A stretch of 64,000 nucleotides of DNA, from assembly GCF_004342175.1 (NCBI RefSeq), contig NZ_SMAO01000009.1, positions 1 to 64,000 of the forward strand, in the 5' to 3' direction. Under the pieces are notes generated by a model. The model did no database searches and had not been told where the DNA came from. It saw nothing but the letters and a program-made list of their open reading frames with translations. The DNA is from Thiobaca trueperi. GTDB taxonomy: Bacteria > Pseudomonadota > Gammaproteobacteria > Chromatiales > Chromatiaceae. A program made the position numbers and the translations under genes. This document shows, piece after piece, positions 14,362-23,512 of this stretch (positions are counted from its first letter, which is position 1; each line of letters starts with the position of its first letter).

Positions 14362-16623
14362 ATGGCTGAGACAACTACCTCCAATGTCGTCCCCTTCGCG
14401 GCTCGCGATCACGCCGCGACGACCGAATTGTCCGGGGAGTCGGCCTCTCTTCTCGCCATGTGCCGGGACCGGCTGGTGCAGGGCGTCTCGACGGTCTTTC
14501 TTCAGCGTATCGGGCAGGCAAACGACGAGTTCATCGGCATGGCTGACCGGGCGATCAACCTGGAGCAGCAGCAGATCTGCTTCGCCGCCATGCATTTTCT
14601 CGCCAATCGCGCCCAGCCTCTGCTGCAACAGTTCAGCAGCGCCTATGTTGCCGGTTTCGATGCCAGCGTTGCGGCGCTGACAACAGGGCGTCCGCGTCCC
14701 AGCCTCCGTGGCCCCGACGAGCTGCGCCTGGTCGATAACGACGATTTCGAGCAGGATCTCGCCATCGGCAAGCTCTCGACGCGCGCGGCCTTCAACTGTT
14801 CCCAGCAACTGGTTCCGCTCGACCGCCGTTTTGCGGCGCTGCTGCGCTTGCAGCGCATCAGCCAGGATGACAACCCGCTGCATCCGGAACATCTGTTCAA
14901 CGCCATGCTTCAGGCGCTGACCGGGATGGATCTCGACCGTCAGCTTGCGCTGGCCCTGCTCCAGTCGTTCGAGCGGCAAACCGCTGCCGCGCTTCCCGGA
15001 ATCTACGCCGATCTCAATCAATCGCTGGCGCAATCCGGTATTTTGCCGACCATCCCGCTGGCGGCGAACCAGCCACTGTCCACGTCCCAGGCATCCGGCA
15101 ATGCGGACGTATCCGGCGCCGCACCCTCGCAATGGGCGGCGCCGACATCAGGCCAGACGCCGTCTGGTGCAGCTCCAGCCGCCGTCGTCAATGAAGACAT
15201 CTTCAATCGTCTGTTGCAGGCGATTCAGACGTCGAACGCGCTCCAGGCCGCACAGGCGTTTCCGGGCGCCCAGACGGGATGGCAGCCGGGAGCGTCGCTG
15301 CCTCCTGGTCCGGCCACGCTGCCGCCAGCGGCTGTCGGTGTCAACCAGCTTGTCGATGCGCTCAACGGTCTCCAGCGCGGACAGACCGATCCGCGCACCC
15401 TGCCGGGATTGGGCGCGGTGCGGATTGATCCCGGTCAGACCAACGTCCTGCAACAGATCCGCGCTACGCCGATGGCCAACTGGTCGCATCCCATGGATGC
15501 CATGACCATCGATATCGTGTCGATGCTGTTCGACGCCATTTTCAACGATCCGGATCTGTCTGCGGCCATGCGCGCCGAGATTGCCAAATTGCAGATCCCG
15601 GTGCTCAAGGTGGCGCTGCTCGACAAGGGTTTTTTCTCGGATCGCAAACATCCGGCCCGCCGTCTGCTCGACGCTATCGCCAATTCCGGCATCGGTCGCA
15701 ATGAAAACGACGAGCCGCGTCTGCTCGCCAAGATCCACGCCATCGTCGAGACGGTGGTCGATGGGTTCGAGTCTGACACCCAGATCTTTGCGGCCCAGGT
15801 CGATAAGATCGAGGAATTTCTGCATGACGAGGAAGATCGCGCGCGGGGCAAGGCCACCCCGATGGTCGATCAGCTCGCCGTGCGCGAGCGCCAGGAAGTC
15901 GCGGCGAGCCGGGTTGGTGCGGAAGTCGATCTGCGCCTCAATCATCGTCAGATGCCACCGCTGATTGCCCATTTCCTGTCGCAGAACTGGCGACCGGTGC
16001 TGATCGAGACCTTCGTGCGTACAGGCGAAACCAGCACGGACTGGTCTGAGGCGATTCGTCTGATGGATGAGCTGATCTGGAGTGTCGAGCCGAAAAACGG
16101 TGCCTCCGAGCGTAATCGATTGCTGGCGCTGCTGCCCGATCTGCTCAAGCGACTCCGCAGCGGTCTGGAGCGGGCTGAGTGCGAGGGCGCCTGGGACGAT
16201 TTCTTCAGCGAACTCATTCGTCTGCACATGGCGGCACTGCACAATGACGCCCCGCCTGAGATGACGGAGGCCAGTCCTTTGCCGAGCCCGCCGCCAGCGC
16301 CGCCGCCGTCGCCGCTGCCAGCGGGCGATCCGGCTGATCGTCATCTGCGGCTGGTGCAGGCGCTGGAGCCGGGCGCCTGGATCGAATTCCAGAGCTTCCG
16401 GGGCACCCGCAACACCCTGCGACTGAGCTGGGTCAGCGAGTTCAAGCGCGTTTATCTCTTCACCAATCGCCAGGGAGAGAACGCCATGACCCTCGCCGCT
16501 TCAAGTCTGGCCGAACATCTGCGCAAAGGATCTGCACGTCTGCTCAGTCAGAATCCGCTGACCGAACGCGCGGTTGCGCAGATGCTGGAAAAAGTGACTC
16601 CGGGCGCGCAGGATGCCGACTGA
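14362..16623 (+). CDS. DUF1631 family protein
   Basis: A 753-residue protein that matches the DUF1631 family, known in gammaproteobacteria and without an established biochemical role. I recognise the family by its overall pattern: N-terminal helical part (LAMCRDRLVQGVSTVFLQRIGQANDEF), a Pro/Ala/Gln-rich low-complexity linker at about residues 235-330, a helical core (ATPMVDQLAVRERQEVAASRVGAEVDL, LPPLIAHFLSQNWRPVLIETFVRTG-like segment) and, after a proline-rich stretch near 640-655, a beta-rich C-terminal domain (GAWIEFQSFRGTRNTLRLSW, KRVYLFTNRQGENAMTL) resembling PilZ-type folds. The C-terminal comparison is inference. No signal peptide or membrane segment is visible, so it should be cytoplasmic. 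Confidence 0.8.
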   Translation: MAETTTSNVVPFAARDHAATTELSGESASLLAMCRDRLVQGVSTVFLQRIGQANDEFIGMADRAINLEQQQICFAAMHFLANRAQPLLQQFSSAYVAGFDASVAALTTGRPRPSLRGPDELRLVDNDDFEQDLAIGKLSTRAAFNCSQQLVPLDRRFAALLRLQRISQDDNPLHPEHLFNAMLQALTGMDLDRQLALALLQSFERQTAAALPGIYADLNQSLAQSGILPTIPLAANQPLSTSQASGNADVSGAAPSQWAAPTSGQTPSGAAPAAVVNEDIFNRLLQAIQTSNALQAAQAFPGAQTGWQPGASLPPGPATLPPAAVGVNQLVDALNGLQRGQTDPRTLPGLGAVRIDPGQTNVLQQIRATPMANWSHPMDAMTIDIVSMLFDAIFNDPDLSAAMRAEIAKLQIPVLKVALLDKGFFSDRKHPARRLLDAIANSGIGRNENDEPRLLAKIHAIVETVVDGFESDTQIFAAQVDKIEEFLHDEEDRARGKATPMVDQLAVRERQEVAASRVGAEVDLRLNHRQMPPLIAHFLSQNWRPVLIETFVRTGETSTDWSEAIRLMDELIWSVEPKNGASERNRLLALLPDLLKRLRSGLERAECEGAWDDFFSELIRLHMAALHNDAPPEMTEASPLPSPPPAPPPSPLPAGDPADRHLRLVQALEPGAWIEFQSFRGTRNTLRLSWVSEFKRVYLFTNRQGENAMTLAASSLAEHLRKGSARLLSQNPLTERAVAQMLEKVTPGAQDAD

Positions 16624-16646
16624 TGCCCGCAATGTTCTGACATCCA

Positions 16647-17378
16647 ATGCATAGAAAAGAATCTGACGTCTCTGCTCTGCCCGGTTCCACCGATTCGCCA
16701 CCCCGTCGCACCATCCGCAGCTTCGTGCTGCGCGAGGGGCGGCTGACCCTCGCTCAGGAGCGCGCCTTCCGTGAACTCTGGCCCCGGTTCGGCTGCGACT
16801 GGACGCCGGGCGTTCCGCTCGATCTGGCGACCCTGTTCGGCAATGATCACCCGGTCGTACTCGAAATCGGCTTCGGCAACGGCGACTCGCTGGCCGAAAT
16901 GGCGGCACAGGATCCAGCCCGCAACTGGCTCGGTATCGAGGTGCATCGTCCGGGCGTGGGCCATCTGCTGCTGGAGATTGAGCGGCGCGGGCTCACCAAT
17001 CTGCGTCTGATCCGTCACGATGCCGTCGAGGTACTGCGTGATGGCATCCAGCCGGCAGCCCTGGATGGGGTGCAGTTGTTCTTTCCCGATCCCTGGCACA
17101 AGCGGCGTCACCACAAACGGCGGATCCTCGGCCCGGCGCTGATGCCACTGCTGGCGCGTGCAATCCGGTCAGGCGGAATCTTTCACGCCGCGACCGATTG
17201 GGAACCCTATGCCGAGCAGATGCTGGAAACCCTGGAATCGATCCCTGACTGGTTCGAGAACACCGCCGGTCAGGGCCAGTTCGCGCCACGTCCGGCGGCG
17301 CGGCCACTGACCAAATTCGAGCAGCGCGGCGAGCGGCTCGGGCATCGGGTTCATGATCTGGTGTTCCGGCGCCGCTGA
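16647..17378 (+). CDS. trmB: tRNA (guanine46-N7)-methyltransferase TrmB
   Basis: TrmB makes m7G46 in the tRNA variable loop. The 243-residue protein has the SAM site VVLEIGFGNGDSLAEMA, the GIEVHRPGVGHLL block and the family signature VQLFFPDPWHKRRHHKRRI, followed by GGIFHAATDWEPYAEQML. The first 30 residues are variable, so the start is less certain than the rest. Its TGA stop overlaps the ATG of the next gene by one base, indicating translational coupling to the exporter genes. Confidence 0.96.
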   Translation: MHRKESDVSALPGSTDSPPRRTIRSFVLREGRLTLAQERAFRELWPRFGCDWTPGVPLDLATLFGNDHPVVLEIGFGNGDSLAEMAAQDPARNWLGIEVHRPGVGHLLLEIERRGLTNLRLIRHDAVEVLRDGIQPAALDGVQLFFPDPWHKRRHHKRRILGPALMPLLARAIRSGGIFHAATDWEPYAEQMLETLESIPDWFENTAGQGQFAPRPAARPLTKFEQRGERLGHRVHDLVFRRR

Positions 17379-18025
17379 TGGCCGGGCTGCGGCTCGACGG
17401 CATCGGCCATCGGCTCCTGGCGCCGGTGGATCTGACCCTAGCGGCCGGCGAGCTGGTCTTTCTCTCCGGTGCCTCCGGTGCGGGCAAAAGTCTGCTGCTG
17501 CGGGCGATTGCTGATCTGGATCCCAATACAGGCGAAGTCTGGCTGAACGGCGAGGCCCGCTCGCGCATGACCCCGCCGGACTGGCGACGCCGGGTCGGTC
17601 TGCTGCCGGCTGAATCCTGCTGGTGGGCCGAGTCGGTGGGCGAGCATCTGCCCCGCGCCCGGACGGCTGCCGCCACGACACCACTCGTCCTCGATTGGCT
17701 CGCCCGACTCGGCTTCGCGCCCGATGTCCTGAGCTGGTCGATCAGCCGGCTCTCGACCGGCGAGCGTCAGCGTCTGGCGCTGGTGCGACTCTTGGCGCAG
17801 GAGCCCGAGGCGCTGCTGCTCGACGAGGCGACTGCCAATCTCGATCCCGCCAGTCGCGACCGGGCCGAGATCCTGATCGAGACCTATCGTCAGCACGCCC
17901 AGGCCGCCGTCCTCTGGGTCAGTCACGATCCCGAGCAGCGCAGCCGGCTCAGTCGGGGGCTCGATCAGCGGCCCGGCGGACGCGCCTTCGTCATTCAGGA
18001 CGGACACCTGGAGCCTGAATCATGA
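17378..18025 (+). CDS. fetA: ABC transporter ATP-binding protein, FetA (YbbL) type
   Basis: The 215-residue ATPase has Walker A SGASGAGKSLLLRA, the signature LSTGERQRLALVRLL and Walker B ALLLDEATANLDP, with the switch histidine in VLWVSHDPEQRSR. Its partner downstream is a UPF0014/FetB permease, and this pair in E. coli exports iron and improves resistance to oxidative stress. The start overlaps the trmB stop and its own end overlaps fetB by four bases, so all three are coupled. Substrate assignment is by family only. Confidence 0.88.
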   Translation: MAGLRLDGIGHRLLAPVDLTLAAGELVFLSGASGAGKSLLLRAIADLDPNTGEVWLNGEARSRMTPPDWRRRVGLLPAESCWWAESVGEHLPRARTAAATTPLVLDWLARLGFAPDVLSWSISRLSTGERQRLALVRLLAQEPEALLLDEATANLDPASRDRAEILIETYRQHAQAAVLWVSHDPEQRSRLSRGLDQRPGGRAFVIQDGHLEPES

Positions 18026-18813
18026 CCCTGATTCATCTCGGTCCCTGGGATCTGGCCCTTGCGTCCATCCTGGTACTGCTGCTGGCTGCCATGTCCTGGC
18101 GGCTGCGTCTCGGGATCGAGCGACGGGTGCTGATCGCGGCGGCGCGCAGCACGGTGCAGCTCATGCTGGTGGGGCTGGTGCTCAAGGTGCTGTTTGCGCA
18201 GACCAGTCTGCCATTGATCGCGCTTATGGCGCTGGTGATGCTGTCGGCGGCGGGTCTGGAGGTGATGCAGCGGCAGAAGCGCCGTTATCGCGGCCCCTGG
18301 GGGTACGGCATCGGCGCCTTTTCGATGTTTCTGTCCTCGTTCACCGTAACCCTGCTGGCGCTCACCGTCATCATCGGGGTCGATCCCTGGTACCAGCCCC
18401 AGTACCTGATCCCGCTGCTCGGCATGCTGCTCGGCAACACCATGAGCGGCGTGGCCATCGCGCTCGACAGCCTCACCCGTCAGGCCTGGGAATCCCGTGG
18501 CCGGATCGAGGCTCGACTGCTGGCTGGCGGAACCTGGGAAGAGGCGATTGCCGACATCCGCCGCGAGGCGCTGCGCGCCGGGCTGATCCCCATCGTCAAT
18601 GCGATGGGCACCGCCGGTCTGGTGAGTCTGCCGGGCATGATGACCGGTCAGATCCTCGCCGGCAGCCCGCCGCTGGAGGCGGCCAAATATCAACTGCTCA
18701 TCATGTTTCTGATTGCGTCCGGCACCGGACTCGGCTCGGTCGCCGCCGTCTGGATCGGCTCACGTCGGCTCTTCGACGAGCGTCAGCGCCTGCGGCTGGA
18801 TCGGCTGGTTTGA
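18022..18813 (+). CDS. fetB: Iron-export-type ABC permease, FetB (UPF0014) family
   Basis: A 263-residue integral membrane protein with about seven hydrophobic segments. It shows family blocks RLGIERRVLIAAARSTVQLMLVGLVLK, LLGMLLGNTMSGVAIALDSL, EARLLAGGTWEEAIADIRREALRAGLIPIVNAMGTAGLVSLPGMMTGQILAG. The last of these is the strongest signature of the YbbM/FetB family. It overlaps fetA by four bases. A hairpin follows the stop codon. Confidence 0.9.
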   Translation: MTLIHLGPWDLALASILVLLLAAMSWRLRLGIERRVLIAAARSTVQLMLVGLVLKVLFAQTSLPLIALMALVMLSAAGLEVMQRQKRRYRGPWGYGIGAFSMFLSSFTVTLLALTVIIGVDPWYQPQYLIPLLGMLLGNTMSGVAIALDSLTRQAWESRGRIEARLLAGGTWEEAIADIRREALRAGLIPIVNAMGTAGLVSLPGMMTGQILAGSPPLEAAKYQLLIMFLIASGTGLGSVAAVWIGSRRLFDERQRLRLDRLV

Positions 18814-18838
18814 TTCCAGTTGGCAGGCTTGATCCTGA

Positions 18839-18873
18839 ACAGTTCCCGTCAGATCATTATTCTGACGACTGTT
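18839..18873. terminator. Hairpin between the convergent fetB and cation-efflux genes
   Basis: The nested stems AACAGT / ACTGTT and CGTCAG / CTGACG lie 25 bp after fetB and include the stop codon of the convergent cation-efflux gene. No long T-run follows on either strand. A shared bidirectional terminator is a reasonable guess. Confidence 0.5.
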
Positions 18874-19801
18874 GATCCCTGCCGCGACGCTGCTCATACA
18901 TGTCAACCGGATCCTGATGGATGAGGATGTCTGAGTTCGGATAGTGCTCGCGGATGCGCGCCTCCGTTTCATCGGCGATCCGGTGGGCGGCGAGCAGCGG
19001 CAGTTGATCATCGAGTTCCAGATGCAGCTGAATGATCAGCGACTGGCCCGACTGACGGGTGCGCAGATCATGCACCCCGCGCACCATCGGCACCGCGCGC
19101 GCCAGCTCGGTGATGTGACGGCGCTGCGGTTCGGGGAGTTCATGATCCATCAGCAGTTGGATGGCCTCGCGTCCGATCTGCGCCGCGCTGTAGAGGATAT
19201 AGACGCCGATGGCCAGCCCCAGCAGCGGGTCGAAGCCGGACCAGCCGGCGCTGGCCAGGGTCAGGGCCAGCAGGGTCGCGCCGTTGGTCGCCAGATCCGT
19301 TCCATAGTGAAGCGCGTCGGCGCGGATCGCGGTGGAGCTGGTGCGGCGGATGACATAATGCTGGATCGCCAGCAACCCCAGAGTCGCGGCCATCGCAAAG
19401 CCGATGACAAACAGCCCGACGCCGATCTCGACCACCGGCTGCGGATGGATCAGGCGGTCGAGCGCCTGGAGACCGAGAAAGAGCGCCGAGCCGGCGATGA
19501 AGGTCGCCTGACCCAGCGCCGCCAGCGCCTCGGCCTTGCCGTGGCCGAAACGATGCTCGGCGTCCGGCGGCATCAGCGACCAGCGCACCGCAAAGAGATT
19601 GATCAGCGAGGCGCCGGCATCCATCGCCGAGTCCACCAGCGAGGCCAGCACGCTGACCGAGCCGGTCATCAGCCAGGCGACGAGCTTGGCCAGGATCAGC
19701 ACCAGTGCCGTCGCGACCGAGGCATAGGTTGCCAGCTTCAGCAGGTTGCCGGTCTCGGCGGCGGTCAGGCGCGCGGCGGGCTGCGGTTCGGATTCGTTCA
19801 C
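18857..19801 (-). CDS. Cation diffusion facilitator, FieF-like
   Basis: A 314-residue CDF-type metal/proton antiporter with six membrane helices and a cytoplasmic C-terminal domain. The tetrahedral metal site of the FieF group is visible: DSAMD in helix 2 and HYGTD in helix 5 (Asp-Asp-His-Asp), which favours Fe2+/Zn2+ among CDF types. PDAEHRFGHGKAEALAALGQ is the conserved loop after helix 2, and the C-terminal domain contains HDLRTRQSGQSLIIQLHLELD. It faces the FetAB genes, so two presumed iron/zinc exporters are neighbours on opposite strands. Confidence 0.92.
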   Translation of the reverse strand: MNESEPQPAARLTAAETGNLLKLATYASVATALVLILAKLVAWLMTGSVSVLASLVDSAMDAGASLINLFAVRWSLMPPDAEHRFGHGKAEALAALGQATFIAGSALFLGLQALDRLIHPQPVVEIGVGLFVIGFAMAATLGLLAIQHYVIRRTSSTAIRADALHYGTDLATNGATLLALTLASAGWSGFDPLLGLAIGVYILYSAAQIGREAIQLLMDHELPEPQRRHITELARAVPMVRGVHDLRTRQSGQSLIIQLHLELDDQLPLLAAHRIADETEARIREHYPNSDILIHQDPVDMYEQRRGRDQQSSE

Positions 19802-19837
19802 AAACCAACCTCATGAATTGTCTGCCATAAATCCGGC

Positions 19838-19880
19838 ATTTTGAACCGCAAGGGCGCAAAGGACACAAAGAAAATAATCG
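19838..19880. repeat. Single TTGAACCGCAAGGGCGCAAAGGACACAAAG repeat arm
   Basis: The segment TTTTGAACCGCAAGGGCGC followed by AAAGGACACAAAGAAAA is a single copy of the same dispersed motif found as an inverted pair at 12053-12172. It lies between the cation-efflux gene start and the end of the EF-hand gene. Confidence 0.7.
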
Positions 19881-19887
19881 TTTGCGA

Positions 19888-20505
19888 TTAGCGCGCTGGT
19901 GGTACCGGCGGCATCATCTGTTGCTGATGCCGGGTCTGTGAGGTGGCGAATTCCTGCGGGCTGACCAGGCCGTCGCGATTGAGATCAATGTCGCTGAACG
20001 TCGGGGCGTTGGCAAGATTGCGCATCGGATAACCCTGTTGCGAGCGCTCCTTGATGCGGTTGGCCCGCGCCTCGTTGAACTCCTTTTCGGTCAGGCTCCC
20101 ATCTCCGTTCAGATCGAATTCGGCAAAGGTCGGCATGTTCCGGCCCATGCCGCGACCCATTCCTGGTCCCATTCCCATGCCTGGACGGCTTTGCATGATG
20201 GTCTGACGCGCGGTGGCGAACTCGCCCGGCGTCAACTGGCCATCGCCATTCAAATCAAAGTCCTTGAAGGTGGGCGCATTGGCCGCGCCACGCATCGGCG
20301 CGCCGGTGGCGGCGCGTGCCGCCATGCGCTGTCCGTGAACGGTCTCGAATTCCTGAGGGGTCACAATGCCGTTGCCATCCAGATCGAAGGCGGCAAAGGA
20401 CAGCGGACCGGGCGCTGGTTGATTCATGGGCGGCTGCGCAAGTGCGGGCAGGGTGCAGCAGACAGCGGCCAGCGCAAGACTGATGGTGCGGGTCATGTTG
20501 TTCAT
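19888..20505 (-). CDS. Exported protein with four EF-hand calcium-binding loops
   Basis: A 205-residue protein with a signal peptide (MTRTISLALAAVCCTLPALAQ) and four EF-hand loops: DLDGNGIVTPQEF, DLNGDGQLTPGEF, DLNGDGSLTEKEF and DLNRDGLVSPQEF. The third-position Asn/Arg and twelfth-position Glu fit canonical Ca2+ coordination, with the last loop weaker. The loops are separated by Met/Gly/Arg-rich stretches. Start ATG 20505 has GGAGACAACACG in front. Two frames longer upstream exist only because a relic sequence happens to be open. A periplasmic Ca2+ buffer or sensor is inferred. Confidence 0.85.
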   Translation of the reverse strand: MNNMTRTISLALAAVCCTLPALAQPPMNQPAPGPLSFAAFDLDGNGIVTPQEFETVHGQRMAARAATGAPMRGAANAPTFKDFDLNGDGQLTPGEFATARQTIMQSRPGMGMGPGMGRGMGRNMPTFAEFDLNGDGSLTEKEFNEARANRIKERSQQGYPMRNLANAPTFSDIDLNRDGLVSPQEFATSQTRHQQQMMPPVPPAR

Positions 20506-20639
20506 CGTGTTGTCTCCGTGCGTGATGACAGATCGGTTCACTCCAGATCCGGCGTGCCGAAAACGCGGATGTCTTGGCGTTTCGGCACACAGGCTATCTG
20601 TATTGTGGTCCAAAAGGCTTGGGTAAAAGTGAAGAAATC

Positions 20640-20830
20640 GTGGTTTTGCCCCGATCAGGTTTTCGTGATGGGTGAGGCTGGAAAAGATCGGAAGGCTCCC
20701 TGAGCGGATTGGCAGGGCGTCGGATGTAGGATCGCGAGTTGACCGCCACTCTAAACGGTCAAGCCTGACCAAACGCTGTCAGTCTTGGTCAGGGAGCAGG
20801 CGGTCAAGTGGTGGCTTGTGTGCGCGACCG
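20640..20830 (-). pseudogene. Relic: promoter-like block joined to the last codons of a cytochrome b gene
   Basis: Read on the minus strand, 20646-20690 encodes IFSSLTHHENLIGA, matching the very end of the intact cytochrome b at 62374-63003 (IFSSLSHQENLIGS). Just upstream comes CATCCGACGCC-CAATCCGCT-AGGGAGCC, and then CTGACC-AAACGCTGTCAG and GTCAG repeats near 20770-20792. The same fused arrangement appears at 54483-54665. The coding part between the promoter block and the tail is missing in both. No functional product is expected. Confidence 0.7.
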
Positions 20831-20942
20831 AACGGAAGGAAGGCCGCTTTCGGTGCAGGATGCAAACTGTATGTTACACCGCGTTGCGGTTCGGCTGTCG
20901 CGCCCGCGCCGGGTTTGCGCATCGTTGCGCAGACGATCAGGC

Positions 20943-21077
20943 ATGACCGCCGGGCTGGGGCGCGAGTCATCAGCCATCCTCTGCACTCTGCTCACTTTGC
21001 TGATCCTCTCGCTGGTGCCCAGAGTCGGGCGTTGGTTGGGCCGGCCTCGAATAGACTCACCATTCAGGCTCGGATGA
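20943..21077 (+). pseudogene. MgtC/SapB C-terminal fragment
   Basis: Translation gives AGLGRESSAILCTLLTLLILSLVPRVGRWLG, nearly identical to the end of the full MgtC-type gene at 35331-35822 (AGLGRESSAILCTLLALLILSLVPKVERWLS). No other part of MgtC is present. The preceding 90 bp, containing TGTGTGCGCGACCGAACGGA, are also similar to the 3' flank of the intact mgtC gene at about 35895. This is a truncated duplicate. Confidence 0.85.
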
Positions 21078-21154
21078 TCGTCATCACTCGCACGCACGGC
21101 AATCCGTCGGGCTTCCGAAGGTACGGGCTTCCAGCCCATCAGAGGGGGGTGTAA

Positions 21155-22648
21155 ATGCGACCATGGCTCTGCCGTAATGTCAGACCATGTGTTTGGGCGG
21201 TCTTGCTCGGATACATGTGCTGCGCGGTCATCGACTCGGTCATGGCGCAGGAACCGGAGGACCGGGGAGGCGCGCCGCAGGAACCGATCGCCCCGACCAG
21301 AGAGGAGCTTTCCCCGGTCGCCGACAAGGTTGATGTCACACCCGTCGCGCAAGACGAAGAGATTCGCCAGAGGCTCCAAACCGTGTTAACCGTGACCGAC
21401 TGGTTCACCGACCCGCAGGTCAGGGTCGCGGAAGGCGTCGTCTTTCTCAATGGTCAGGTGGAGTCCGATGAGCTGAAAAAATGGGCTGGCGATCTGGCAC
21501 GCAATACTCAGGATGTTGTCGCCGTTGCCAACCGGCTTGATGTCTCGGAACCCTCGGTCTGGGATTTTCGCCAGGCGTCCAGCGGGATCTCAGCGCTCTG
21601 GCGCGACTTCATCCGCGCCATGCCTTTCGTGCTTTTCGGATTGTTCATCCTGGCCCTGTCGGTGGGGACTGCGCTGTTGGCGACACGGGTCGTCCGCGCC
21701 CTGCTCCGTCAAAGGATTCAGACGAAACTGTTGCAAAACGTGATCGCGCGCGCGGCAGGTGGGTTCGTTGTCCTCTGTGGCGTCTATCTGATTCTGCGGG
21801 TCTCGGGCCTGACGCAACTGGCCCTGACGCTGGTCGGAGGCACCGGCCTGATCGGCCTGATCCTGGGTATCGCCTTCCGCGACATCACCGAGAATTTCCT
21901 GTCCAGCATCTTCCTGAGCATCCAGCAGCCTTTCGAGACCGGCGACCTGGTCGAGATCTCCGGCGTGACCGGATATGTGCAGCAGCTCAACATGCGCACC
22001 ACCATCCTGATGACCCTCGATGGCAATCTTGCGCAGATCCCAAACGCCACCGTTTACAAGACCATCGTCAGCAACTTCACGACGAGTCCCAACCGGCGCG
22101 CGGACTTTATGGTCGGCATCGGCTACGACGATGCGATCGCCGAGGCTCAGGAGATTGCACGCAAGGTGCTGGCGGACCATCCGGCTGTCCTGAAGGATCC
22201 GGAGCCCTCGGTCCTGGTGGACGGCCTCGGCAATGCAACCGTTAGCCTGCGCGTCTACTTTTGGCTGAACGGGCGCGAGCATAGCTGGCAGAAGGTGCGG
22301 TCTTCGGTCATCCGACTGGTGAAGCGCGCCTTTCAGAGCCACGGCGTCTCCATGCCCGACGAGGCCCGCGAGGTGGTCTTCCCGCAAGGCATCCCCGTCA
22401 CCTTGCTCCACCAGACATCGACGGAGGCGCAGGATCCCGCACCAGCAAAGCAGCGGTTCACCGCCGAATCGCGGCACGCTGAGATGGAAGTCGTATCGAC
22501 AAAAGCGGAAGCCGGTCTGTACAGCGAATCGATCGTCATCGAGGAGCAGGCACGGGAATCAAGACCCTTGAAGGAAGGGGAAAACCTCTTGCCGGTGGCT
22601 TCCGATACGGCGATTTCCGAGAAACACACGAAAGAAAAAAGACCATAG
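21155..22648 (+). CDS. BON-domain mechanosensitive channel of the MscS family
   Basis: A 497-residue inner-membrane protein. After a signal-like hydrophobic N-terminus comes a BON domain (residues about 70-125: RLQTVLTVTDWFTDPQVRVAEGVVFLNGQVES..), then membrane helices and the MscS pore helix and beta domain: GGTGLIGLILGIAFRDITENFLSSIFLSIQQPFETGDLVEISG and VPIPNATVYKTIVSNFT-like text (IPNATVYKTIVSNFTTSP). The C-terminal 80 residues are charged and unlike MscS. A strong AGAGGGGGGT ribosome-binding site precedes ATG 21155. It heads a run of stress-associated plus-strand genes. A damaged copy of its middle part is at 33167. Confidence 0.9.
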   Translation: MRPWLCRNVRPCVWAVLLGYMCCAVIDSVMAQEPEDRGGAPQEPIAPTREELSPVADKVDVTPVAQDEEIRQRLQTVLTVTDWFTDPQVRVAEGVVFLNGQVESDELKKWAGDLARNTQDVVAVANRLDVSEPSVWDFRQASSGISALWRDFIRAMPFVLFGLFILALSVGTALLATRVVRALLRQRIQTKLLQNVIARAAGGFVVLCGVYLILRVSGLTQLALTLVGGTGLIGLILGIAFRDITENFLSSIFLSIQQPFETGDLVEISGVTGYVQQLNMRTTILMTLDGNLAQIPNATVYKTIVSNFTTSPNRRADFMVGIGYDDAIAEAQEIARKVLADHPAVLKDPEPSVLVDGLGNATVSLRVYFWLNGREHSWQKVRSSVIRLVKRAFQSHGVSMPDEAREVVFPQGIPVTLLHQTSTEAQDPAPAKQRFTAESRHAEMEVVSTKAEAGLYSESIVIEEQARESRPLKEGENLLPVASDTAISEKHTKEKRP

Positions 22649-22772
22649 TGTGCTGCCGCACCGAGCGGGCTGATCCTGGGCTGTAGAGTACCCACGATGA
22701 CAAGGCCACTATGACATGGAATATATCGTTCCATATTCAGGTCACGACTCACCACAATCATTGAAAACACTC

Positions 22773-23384
22773 ATGCCTAAAGAACGAATCGAAGGCCGCA
22801 TCGAAGAAGTCAAAGGCAAGGTCGTCGGCAATCAGTCGCCTGAGCAAACAGGATCTACCCAGAAGAATGCAGGCAAGAACCACGCAGTTACTGGCGATGA
22901 TCCGACATCGACGAAGTCCACGACCGCGCCCAAAGCTCAGGAAGCAATCGCTCTATTGCACCGTGACCACAAGATCGTCAGTGATCGTTTTGACGAATAC
23001 GAGAAAATATACGTCCAGTCCAGGAAAAATAGCCTGGTGGTCCTGATCTGCGCGGATCTCACGATTCATGCGCAGGTCGAAGAGGAAATCTTCTACCCAG
23101 CCTTGAATGAGATCCTCAAGGATAAGCGACTGGTGCCGAGGGCGATCAGCGAGCATGCCACGCTCAAAGATTTGATCGCGGACGTGAAGGGACTGAAGCG
23201 GGATGGCGACCACTTCGACGCGAGGATCAGGCTGCTGTCCGAGTATGTGAAACATCATGTCAAGGAACAGCAGGATGCCATGTTTCCCAGGGCGGCGGCC
23301 ACGAAGCTGGACATGATGGAAATTGGCGCCCAGATGGCGTCGCGTAAAGAAGAGCTTGTCGCGGAACGCTCCCGCCGAGCGTAA
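22773..23384 (+). CDS. CsbD-like / hemerythrin HHE domain protein
   Basis: The N-terminal 30 residues (PKERIEGRIEEVKGKVVGNQSPEQ) resemble the CsbD general-stress family. From about residue 60 follows a hemerythrin-type HHE domain with LLHRDHKIVSDRFDEYE, HAQVEEEIFYPAL, EHATLKDLI and YVKHHVKEQQDAMFP, providing the His/Glu ligands for a di-iron site. The total is 203 residues. ATG 22773 is chosen because the CsbD-like part starts there. A longer start at 22716 adds 19 unconserved residues. Oxygen, NO or iron sensing is typical for HHE proteins. The joining of the two modules is unusual. Confidence 0.82.
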   Translation: MPKERIEGRIEEVKGKVVGNQSPEQTGSTQKNAGKNHAVTGDDPTSTKSTTAPKAQEAIALLHRDHKIVSDRFDEYEKIYVQSRKNSLVVLICADLTIHAQVEEEIFYPALNEILKDKRLVPRAISEHATLKDLIADVKGLKRDGDHFDARIRLLSEYVKHHVKEQQDAMFPRAAATKLDMMEIGAQMASRKEELVAERSRRA

Positions 23385-23512
23385 CGCGTCATGATTAAAA
23401 GTTGCTCTCCCGCGACTTAAGGAGGCACATCTGCTGGCGGTTGTCAGCGGGTGTTGATGAATTCAACGATGTGCCTTTTTCTCATTCAAATGATGTTTTG
23501 TTGGAGACCAAC

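Noticed and set aside
16260-16320. Low-complexity proline run as a frameshift in the DUF1631 gene
   Set aside because: The frame continues into a conserved C-terminal domain, so the proline-rich stretch is a linker.
20672-21154. 160-codon open frame on the plus strand
   Set aside because: It covers a cytochrome b tail on the other strand and an MgtC fragment in another frame, has no ribosome-binding site and no motif.
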